In this document: piece by piece, positions 56,301 through 64,000 of the stretch
Layout of the letters: the number at the start of each line of letters is the position of its first letter
How positions within the stretch are numbered: the stretch's first letter is position 1
Notes under the pieces: model-generated
What the model was told of the DNA's origin: nothing
Seen by the model: the letters and a program-made list of their open reading frames with translations, nothing else
The model's database searches: none
Position numbers and translations under genes: made by a program
Assembly (NCBI GenBank): GCA_963971305.1
Contig: OZ020307.1
Location: 65,531,702-65,595,701 of the forward strand
From: Arcuatula senhousia
Taxonomy: Eukaryota > Mollusca > Bivalvia > Mytilida > Mytilidae
Length of the DNA: 64,000 nt
Direction of reading: 5' to 3'

Positions 56301-58235
56301 GTATGGAGATGTGCATAAAGAATTGCTGTAGGATATCAATCAGAGGGGAGATTTGTTCAATATAGAGTTCCACATACTGCAGGGGGATACCCTTTTGTGA
56401 TTTTGCTCCAATATTCCTTGGATTTTTCGTTTTCTTTTCTCTTTCACTACCATGTTGATGTACTTCCAAACAACACATTTATTGTTCTATGGAATAAATG
56501 TATAATGACACATGATGTAAGAAAAAGATGGCATTTTATGAATTTTATGCCAGGATGCCATTTCATAAAGTGATTGATTACAGTATTAACATGCGTGTTA
56601 TCCTGTGCAATTAAGTTGGGATAATGACATGCTATGCTAACATTGCTTTATAAAACAGCAACCTGTATTCTTAACTATATTTGCCTTCTGAACAATAAAT
56701 ATTTAAATTTCAATATTTTTTTTTAATTTAAATTTAAAATCATCATCTTATTTTATCTAGATAAGGACATTTACACGCTTGTGCAAAGATATACATGTAA
56801 TGATATTATTTTGTATTGTAGATAAGTTCGTTAACACAGTGGTACGAAGGTGTAATGACGTCTACGTGAATCAGGACACTCTCATAAAAGAATATCATTT
56901 TAAAGATAAAGATATTACGTAAGTTCAAATGTAGACTGAATTGATCTTTCCATTGTTACTTTGTGTTCAGGCATCCTGATCTTTATAAGGGAACATACCA
57001 AATCCCTTTAATGTAGAAAGTCTGCCAAATTGCACCAGACTCCAAATACAATGGGCAAAACAATGTTCTGTCATTGATCACTTACCAATAAAAGTATAGG
57101 CTGTCTCAATCTGAAAAGCTGTGAGAAATAACATATCAAGTCATCTCTATGTTTTGTCCCATTGTCCAAATTAACAGTAAAGTATATTTTTGCACCTTCA
57201 GGGGCTGCTGTGGTTATTTTCACTGAACATCCTTGTCAATAGCAATACAACTTATTTGTTTAACTCTTTATTGAATATTTGTTATGTTTCTTTGGTGAAG
57301 ACAGACATTTATCTTGATAATTTTGTAGGCAGTTAGTCAATGCTTGTGTTCTAACAGTAAGGACGGTGGGTAGTTTTTGGTTGATGGTACCAAACACGGG
57401 AATGTTCATGAAGAGTTTGTTACGAGGGAGGAAAGCCATTCTTACCATGATAAAGAAAAGCAAATACAGAGAAATTCTCAAGACTGTAAGTTACAATACC
57501 ACAGACTGGAAAAAACAACTCCGCCATCCATTTAAAGTCAGGTTTAGAGAAACAAGCTTATTATAAAGATTGTACAAGTTTCAAAACCTGTTACATGTGA
57601 AAAATACTTGCCAACTTTAACGGCAAGACCAGTAAAATTACCAAGGCTATCTACCACTATTCATCATAATTGTCCTGTTAATTAAAAACCACATACTCAA
57701 AAAATTTTCAACACTGTTTAGGATTAGCAAGTCTAAAAGTCATCAAAGCTTGTGTAGCTATAAAGTCCAAATAAAAAGTTTTTATGTCATTGTTCAACAT
57801 CATGCAGTGCCACATAAATTACTGTAAATGTTTTGCAGAATACATGAATACATGCAACAAAGCAAGACATTCTGAAAATTGATCACTTAACATAGGTGTA
57901 ATATACTGTGGATTCATTTATTTTCGTGGGTACCAATTTTCGTGGTTTGATAAAAATTGACAAGTTCGTGGATTCTTAAATTTGTGGTTCTTAAGTCTGC
58001 AGTATAAAGATATTGGTTAAATTTCCTTTTTGTGGGGTATTAAATTTCATGGGTCAACCCTACCCACTAAACCACGAAAATCAATACCCCACGAATAATA
58101 ATGAAACCACAGTACTTATTTTATTATGAATATTTTTTGATTGTAGGATTTAGAACAAAGAAAGCTTCCTAAGATGTGCCGACTAGGTCTCACATATCAT
58201 CTACAAGATATCATTGGTGCTGATCTAATTAACAG
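53258..58235 (+). CDS. STK19: STK19, winged-helix transcription-coupled repair factor (3' end outside window)
   Basis: Six exons (53258-53359 with ATG at 53260, 54719-54870, 55976-56117, 56822-56918, 57329-57485, 58147-58235) join in phases 1,0,1,2,0,2 to give 245 residues. Vertebrate STK19 is about 254, so only a short last exon is missing. Landmarks are LFPSDKFEHRLPAIVLKHQL (exon 2), EYAVVFTEDYR (exon 3), LVNACVLTVR and SFWLMVPNTGMFMKSLL with GRKAIL (exon 5), and GLTYHLQDIIGADLIN (exon 6). No protein-kinase motif is present, in line with current knowledge that STK19 is a DNA-binding winged-helix protein acting in transcription-coupled nucleotide excision repair, not a kinase. It is divergent from DXO. 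Exons 2 and 6 each run straight into a tandem array copied from their own 3' end and splice donor. A noncoding 5' exon is implied by the acceptor at 53256-53257. Confidence 0.94.
53600..54614 (+). repeat. Modular element family D, copy 3 (STK19 intron 1)
   Basis: Head ATACGACCGCAAAAAATTTG, tail TGCGGTCGTATCATGCTGCG. Same core units as copy 1, ending about 105 bp before STK19 exon 2. Confidence 0.87.
54719..54870 (+). CDS. STK19: STK19 coding exon 2
   Basis: Acceptor TATTTCGTAG, donor GAGTTG|GTAAGC. Encodes the first winged-helix region (YFKNLFPSDKFEHRLPAIV). The last 55 nt (54816-54870) plus 15 intron bases form the founder unit of the array downstream. Confidence 0.93.
54816..55495 (+). repeat. 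Minisatellite made from STK19 exon 2 3' end plus its splice donor (70-bp unit, about 9 copies)
   Basis: Units start at 54816, 54886 and 54956 with an exact 70-bp period, then become less regular. Each contains about 55 nt copied from exon 2 and a donor-like GTAAGC. About nine copies are visible; most keep GGTAAGC, one reads GGAAAGC and one TTGTAAGC. Later copies carry indels and substitutions, so the proximal ones look youngest. Read-through past the first donor meets TAG after 11 codons (GTA to GTA, then TAG). Confidence 0.93.
55976..56117 (+). CDS. STK19: STK19 coding exon 3
   Basis: Acceptor TTTTTTTTTTCAG, donor GTAGCAG|GTAATT. Encodes IKIFKLGSELDEYAVVF and TEDYR, the best conserved block of the family. 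Confidence 0.94.
56822..56918 (+). CDS. STK19: STK19 coding exon 4
   Basis: Acceptor TTGTATTGTAG, donor ATTAC|GTAAGT. Encodes a helix ending in KDKDIT, in register with the vertebrate FRDSEIT segment. Confidence 0.9.
57329..57485 (+). CDS. STK19: STK19 coding exon 5
   Basis: Acceptor AATTTTGTAG, donor AAGACT|GTAAGT. Encodes QLVNACVLTVRTVGSFWLMV and GRKAILTMIKKSKYREIL, both strongly conserved winged-helix segments. Confidence 0.94.
57904..58114. mobile_element. MITE, TACTGTG family, copy 3 (STK19 intron 5)
   Basis: 211 bp, inverted ends intact. The right end lies 32 bp before the STK19 exon 6 start at 58147. Confidence 0.85.
58147..58235 (+). CDS. STK19: STK19 coding exon 6
   Basis: Acceptor TTGATTGTAG, donor AACAG|GTAAAA. 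Encodes CRLGLTYHLQDIIGADLIN. The last 50 nt plus 17 intron bases are the founder of the 67-bp array that follows. The next exon is not found before 64000. Confidence 0.92.
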
Positions 58236-58532
58236 GTAAAACTATCAGACAAGGTCTTACATATCATCTACAAGATATTATTGGAGCTGATCTAATTAAC
58301 AGGTAAAACTATCAGACAAGGTCTAACATATCATCTACAAGATATCATTGGTGCTGATCTAATTAACAGGTAAAACTATCAGACAAGGTCTCACATATCA
58401 TCTACAAGATATCATTGGTGCTGATCTAATTAACAGGTAAAACTATCAGACAAGGTCTCACATATCATCTACAAGATATTATTGGTGCTGATCTAATTAA
58501 CAGGTAAAACTATCAGACTACGTCTCACTTAT
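58186..58532 (+). repeat. Minisatellite from STK19 exon 6 3' end plus splice donor, proximal part (67-bp unit)
   Basis: Units begin at 58186 (the genuine exon), 58253, 58320, 58387 and 58454. Each carries 50 exon-derived nt, the donor AACAG|GTAAAA and 17 intron bases. A sixth unit starts at about 58521 and is cut at about 58532 by a LINE. In the exon's reading phase the junction reads AAC AGG TAA, so failure to splice at any donor ends translation at once. Confidence 0.95.
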
Positions 58533-60410
58533 ATCCCAGATAACTATCGAGCTATTACCCTGATAAGCTGCATTGGTAAACTATTTACCTGTATATTGAA
58601 TAATAGACTAAATGTATTTTCTAATGAGTATGATGTCCTTTCAGAAAACCAAGCTGGTTTCAGAAAAGGATATTCTACCCTAGACAATATATTTGCTCTA
58701 CATACCCTTATCGAATTCTACTTTGCCTATGGGAAAAAACTTTACTGCACTTTTGTCGACTTTAGAAAGGCATTTGACACAGTTTGGAGAATGGGTTTGT
58801 GGGAAAAGCTACAAAAAAGTGAGATAAAGGGAAAAATTTTCAGAGTGATATATAACATGTATGATGATATTAAATCTAATGTGTGCAATGCGGCGAAAAT
58901 AGATCTGAATATATCCATGCCTCACTGGAGTTGGACAAGGAGAAAATTTATCGCCTTTCTTATTCCCAATTTTTCTGAATGATTTGGAATTATACTTTGC
59001 CCAGCTCAATGGATTATCACTTGAACTAATTGAAAATAAGCTAAAAAATGAGATTCATGTATACTTTAAATTTTTTGTACTGTTGTATGCAGATGATACC
59101 ATCATATTAGCAGAAAGTATAGAATCAATGCAAAATTCTCTAAATATATTTCAAACTTATTGTGATCGTTGGAAACTCAAGGTTAATATCAACAAAACAA
59201 AAATTATCATATTTAGCAAGCGGAAAGCCAGGCAAAATATTGATTTTTATTTGGGTAATGAAAAAATTGAAATAGTTGACTCGTTTACATATCTTGGAGT
59301 TGTTTTTAAATACAACGGCTGCTTTATAGAAACTCGTAACAAGAGAGTGGAACAGGCGCAGAAAGCGCTGTTTAGTATCTATAAGTTAATTCATAATGAA
59401 AATATAAGTATTGATCTACAACTTAAGATGTTTGATTGTATGATAGAACCTATTTTGTTATATGGATCGGAAGTCTGGGGCTTTGAAAACATTAACAAAT
59501 TAGAACAAATGCATTTGAAGTTCTGCAAGAGAATACTTAGGGTAAGAAGTACCACCCCAAACTATATGGTATACGGAGAACTTGGAAGATTTCCCCTTAG
59601 TATACAAGTAAAGACAAAAATGATTTCTTTCTGGTCCAGACTGGTACAGAATGAAAATAAACTTAGCAATTCTCTGTACCGACTGATGTTTAAGCTCTCT
59701 TCGACAAAAGAGTTTAAATGGATAAAGCACCTTCAGAAAATGTTCGATGAAGTAGGCCAAAGTGGTATGTTCCGTAATCAGTATCCTTTTTTGAATATGC
59801 TGAATGTAAAGCAAGTCTTGCAAGATCAATTCATTCAATCCTGGCATAGAGACATCTCAAATTCTTCAAGAGGCGAATTTTACTCTTTATTTAAAGAATC
59901 TTTTAGTATAGAAAATTATCTATTAAAACTCCCGGAATATCACCGAATATGGCTTACAAAATTACGTACATCTAATCTACATTTGCCTATCGAAAAAGGT
60001 AGATGGTACAATATACCAAAGCACCTTAGATTATGTTGCTTTTGTAATGAAGGAATTGGAGACGAATTTCATATATTATTTTTGTGCAACCATACCGATA
60101 TAAAATACCTACGACAAAAATATTTGGCGACATATTACTGTAAACATCCCAATCTAACAAAATTTGCTGGTTTACTATCTTTCTGCAATGTGATGGTATT
60201 GAAAAAGTTGTCATTTTTTGTTAGAAAAATATCTATTATGTTATAAGCTTAATACTTGATTATATCTTCTTCCCATTTTTGTTTATTTATCTGTTGACAT
60301 TTTGTTCCTTGTCGTTATCTATATCTATATTGTAAATTGACCTCATGTTACACAACTATGTATGTGTCTGAGAGTATGAATAAAATCTTGAATCTTGAAT
60401 CTTGAATCTT
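58533..60410 (+). mobile_element. 5'-truncated non-LTR retrotransposon (LINE) inside the STK19 exon 6 array
   Basis: Begins abruptly inside a reverse-transcriptase domain (PDNYRAITLISCIGK). It contains QAGFRKGYSTLDNIF, the VDFRKAFDTVW block and YADD (59086-59097), plus a C-terminal CCFCNEG...H zinc-knuckle-like motif, and stops at 60246. The frame shifts by one base near 58920, so the copy is inactive. The 3' end has AATAAA followed by (TTGAATC)n at about 60388-60410, the short-repeat tail common in such LINEs. The flanks read CTTAT on both sides, a possible short target duplication. Lacks the endonuclease region. Confidence 0.92.
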
Positions 60411-61312
60411 ATCATCTACAAGATATCATTGGTGCTGATCTTATTAACAGGTAAAACTATCAGACTACGTCTCACTTATCATCTACAAGATATCATTGGT
60501 GCTGATCTAATTAACAGGTAAAACTATCAGACTCACATATCATCTACAAGATATCATTGGTGCTGATCTAATTAACAGGTAAAACTATCAGACTCACATA
60601 TCATCTACAAGATATCATTGGTGCTGATCTAATTAACAGGTAAAACTATCAGACAAGGTCTCACATGTCATCTACAAGATATCATTGGTGCTGATCTAAT
60701 TAACAGGTAAAACTATCAGACAAGGTCTCACATGTCATCTACAAGATATCATTGGTGCTGATCTAATTAACAGGTAAAACTATCAGACTCACATATCATC
60801 TACAAGATATCATTGGTGCTGATCTAATTAACAGGTAAAACTATCAGACAAGGTCTCACATATCATCTACAAGATATCATTGGTGCTGATCTAATTAACA
60901 GGTAAAACTATCAGACAAGGTCTCACATATCATCTACAAGATATCATTGGTGCTGATCTAATTAACAGGTAAAACTATCAGACAAGGTCTCACATATCAT
61001 CTACAAGATATCATTGGTGCTGATCTAATTAACAGGTAAAACTATCAGACAAGGTCTCACATATCATCTACAAGATATCATTGGTGCTGATCTTATTAAC
61101 AGGTAAAACTATCAGACAAGGTCTCACATATCATCTACAGGATATCATTGGTGCTGATCTAATTAACAGGTAAAACTATCAGACAAGGTCTCACATATCA
61201 TCTACAAGATATCATTGGTGCTGATCTAATTAACAGGTAAAACTATCAGACAAGGTCTCACATATCATCTACAGGATATCGTTGGTGCTGATCTAATTAA
61301 CAGGTAAAACTA
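60411..61312 (+). repeat. Minisatellite from STK19 exon 6 3' end plus splice donor, distal part
   Basis: Continuation of the interrupted array with about 14 further copies. Variants alternate between AGACAAGGTCTCACAT and the shorter AGACTCACAT forms, and some carry CATGTCATC. All retain AACAGGTAAAACTATCA. The last copy has GATATCGTTGG and ends in GTAAAACTATCATAC. Confidence 0.94.
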
Positions 61313-61397
61313 TCATACAACTTAACAAATGAAATCTATCAATTATGTATGGATTCTACTTCCTGTTTTCCGAATACTTTAAACTTATATATTTTTT

Positions 61398-64000
61398 TCA
61401 ATTCAATTCAATTCAATTCTTTATTGGAAAAAGCACAGTATAACTGAAGCGTGATCCATGATATATACACAATTTCATGTTTACAAAAAGTAACATACCA
61501 TAAACATGATTATTAAACACAAAAAAACAAAAAGAAAGAGAGAGATAATAGATAAATTAATTAATACAATAGATAAATCATAGTTCAGTGTAAGTATTAA
61601 TAATATTAATAATGTAAATATTCAGAATGACAGATCTGACATTGAATCAGTAATGTTTTCTTGTAATATATTTACTCGTTTTGGCGTTTCTCAAAGGCTT
61701 CTTTTAGAAATGAGCAAATCTTTTTCATGTCCTTTAGGTTATTTGGGTTTAAAATTTCTGATAACAGATTAGAATTGGGAGGTTGCGACTGTTCTGTGTT
61801 AATATATTTATTTCTAATGTTTTCATACATGGGACAATCTAGAAGGAAATGTTTCTCATCCTCAACCCTATCCGTATAGTAACTACAAAATCTTTCTGTA
61901 GCGGGTAGGGGAGGCTTTAAGTATCTCCCTGTTTCTATTGCTAATTTATGCGCACTTATTCTAATTTTGGTTAGAAGAGATCTTTCTTGTTTAGGTATAT
62001 CTATACTGAGATATTGCTTGAGATCGAATGAGTTGCATATCTGACTGTAAAATCTAAGTTTCCCCGTGTCATTAGATTTCATATAGCTAAGTTGATCTAA
62101 AATTAAGCTTCTATAAAATCTCTCTATTTGCTCTTTGAAATCGCCATATGATATAAGTGTTAGTTTACTATCCAACATTTTTTCTAATTGGTACACAGTT
62201 TGTACCCATGAAATTTGTTTGTTTGCATATAGTTTTTTATCTTCGATAAAAGCTGATCTTAACAAATCGAACTTTTGATCACTATTTGATTCAATGTCAG
62301 TTAGTCTATTGTAATATCTATACATAAGTTTATACGACTTAATACAAATCGGATAATAGCCAGTTTCAGTTTGTATGGCCAAATTAGATGCCTTACCGTG
62401 AACACCTAAGATATTTTTAAGAATCATGTTTTTGATCTTTTCAAATGGCAAATTAACAATTGCTTTTAAATTACATTTGAACTCTGAAATCCATATTTCT
62501 GAACCGTATGTCATAATGGGTACTATTAGCGAGTCAAACAGTTTTATCCATTTTTCTACTGAGATTAGATTAGGATATGGAATTTTTTATCTTAAAGCAA
62601 AAAAAGCTTTCCTTGCTTTTTCTGATAGATTATCACAAGAAGATTTCAGTTTGCCTTTATTATTAAGAATTAGTCCAAGATATTTGTATTCGGTGCAAGG
62701 TTCTAACTGGTTTGGACCAAAATAAAAATAATTTTCTTCATTGCCAACTTTTTTATTATTTGATATAGTCATATATCTTGTTTTTGAAGTGTTCACCGTA
62801 AGGCCCCAGTCTAAACAATAAGTGTGTAAAGCATCCACACAATGTTGTAAGCCAGATGGAGACTCTGATATCAAAACTAAATCATCTGCATACAGTAAAT
62901 GATTAAATTTTGTATTATTTAAAGATACTGGAGATGTAACAGAGCTATTAAAGTAGGTGCATATATCGTCCACAAATATGTTAAAAAGTGTAGGGCTTAA
63001 GCTGTCTCCTTGTTTTACCCCTAAATTTGCCTCAAATGATTCGCTAATTTGCCCATCTGCTTTGCAGTAGTATTGGGTATTTGAATATAAGTGCTCCAAT
63101 ATATCATAGAACTTCCCTCCTATTCATTTTTTTGAGTAATTTGTATAATAAGGCCTTTCTTACAACACTGTCGAATGCTTTTCTGAAATCTACATATAAT
63201 TTTTTCTTACATCCATACAAGTATTTATTTATTAGAGTTTTAAGTACAAATATATGGTCAGTAGTTCTATACCCTTCTCTGAACCCCCCTTGGTTAGCAC
63301 TAATTAAATCATGCTTCTCTAAAAAGTTGTTAAGTCTGTTTTGTAAGAGTGAAGTAAATAGTTTACCCATGCAGCTGGAGACGCATATGCCTCTGTAATT
63401 GTTACAATCATTGGGGTTTCCAGATTTAAAAATCGAAGAAATATACGATGAATTCCAAATTCTCGGGAATTTTCCCTCTCTTAGGATTTTATTAAAAAGT
63501 TTGACAAGAATTGCACACATAGAAGAAGAACTTGACTTAATAAATTCATTTAAAATTAGATCTGGTCCATTACTTTTGCCCATCTTCAGTTTTTTAATAC
63601 CCTTTTTCACTTCTTGGAATGTAAAGGGAAAGTCAAGATCACTTAAGTTATCTTTGTTGATTTTAATGTTATTTTGGTCGGCAAGCGTAGTTGTGTTAGA
63701 ATCTGACTTAAGCAGAGTTTTGTAATGATCTACCCATTGTGCCATTGAAATTGGGCTCAATGGTACATTGTCTTTTCTTAAACTGTTTATAGATTTCCAA
63801 AAGGTCTTACCCTCTTTGGGGTTTAGTTCATTTATCTCACTAGTAAAAGTTTTGTAGAAAATATGCTTTAAGCTCTTTTTAAGTTTATTATATTGTCTAA
63901 CACGCACTAAATACGTATGTTTTAAATAAGGGTTCGAATGTTCTCCTTTTAATCTCTTACTTAGTGATCTGATTTCCCTTCTCATTTCTAAGCAGCTATG
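61398..64000 (-). mobile_element. Non-LTR retrotransposon (LINE), minus strand, runs off the right edge
   Basis: Read on the minus strand, frames at 63985-63104, 63099-62587 and 62514-61672 form one reverse-transcriptase ORF. It contains KKLKMGKSNGPDLILNEFIK, FKSGNPNDCNNYRGI, NQGGFREGYRTTDHIF, the VDFRKAFDSV block, GVKQGDSLSPTLFNIFVDD, YADD (62892-62881) and a terminal CSYYTDRVEDEKHFLLDC zinc-like motif. One frameshift near 63100 and an in-frame stop near 62588 make it defective. The 3' tail is AATAAA followed by (GAATT)n, seen as ATTCA repeats at 61399-61418. It is related to, but distinct from, the LINE at 58533-60410. The 5' part lies outside the window. Confidence 0.9.

Noticed and set aside
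53258..58235. STK19 as a protein kinase
   Set aside because: No kinase glycine loop, HRD or DFG motif is present; the conserved blocks are those of the winged-helix STK19 family.

Overview
The window looks like AT-rich, repeat-dense eukaryotic DNA from a bivalve mollusc, most likely a Mytilus-like mussel. That assignment is an inference from three things: short exons with GT-AG junctions and large introns, several non-LTR retrotransposons, and many short elements whose core is a 150-180 bp tandem repeat, an architecture typical of bivalve genomes. There are no bacterial-style gene clusters. Only four genes can be supported, and three of them are split into exons that must be joined by hand. 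I did this by matching reading phase across splice sites and by recognising family motifs. Untranslated exons, transcription starts and poly(A) sites are mostly unresolved.

Layout. (1) 1722-36628, plus strand: PDRG1, a prefoldin-like co-chaperone of 130 residues in three coding exons (1739-1872, 3398-3498, 36471-36628). Its second intron is about 33 kb. It holds an intronless rhodopsin-class GPCR on the opposite strand (30040-31137), a 5.8 kb satellite region of 33-bp units (17490-23295) broken up by other elements, a 600-bp Mutator-like element with perfect 9-bp target duplications (26161-26760), and many modular repeats. (2) 36629-45178: intergenic repeats, including a 3.0 kb element with about 550-bp inverted arms (41725-44728) that encloses an RTE-like LINE relic, itself interrupted by a MITE. 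(3) 51993-45179, minus strand: DXO, the decapping/deNADding exonuclease, complete in seven coding exons (421 residues). (4) 53258 to beyond the right edge, plus strand: STK19, the winged-helix repair factor once mislabelled a kinase, with six coding exons visible and the last one outside the window. (5) 61398-64000, minus strand: a LINE running off the edge.

The most notable results are these. DXO and STK19 lie head to head across a short interval with ETS and CCAAT motifs, the same arrangement as in the vertebrate MHC class III region, so this looks like a very old bidirectional gene pair. Within STK19, two different exons (2 and 6) have each been expanded into a tandem minisatellite whose unit is the last 50-55 nt of the exon plus its own 5' splice site. 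This leaves about 9 and about 19 serial donor sites. In both, only the first donor keeps the reading frame, because read-through meets a stop almost at once. The exon 6 array is split by a 5'-truncated LINE. In DXO, the 3' splice site of exon 3 is also tandemly triplicated, and the C-terminus carries a tandem peptide repeat. Two copies of one MITE family sit 33-35 bp upstream of 3' splice sites, one in each of the two genes. Finally, at least four repeat families with unrelated sequences share one construction: a hairpin head, often a GC-rich triplet spacer, a tandem core, and a tail repeating the head in inverted orientation.
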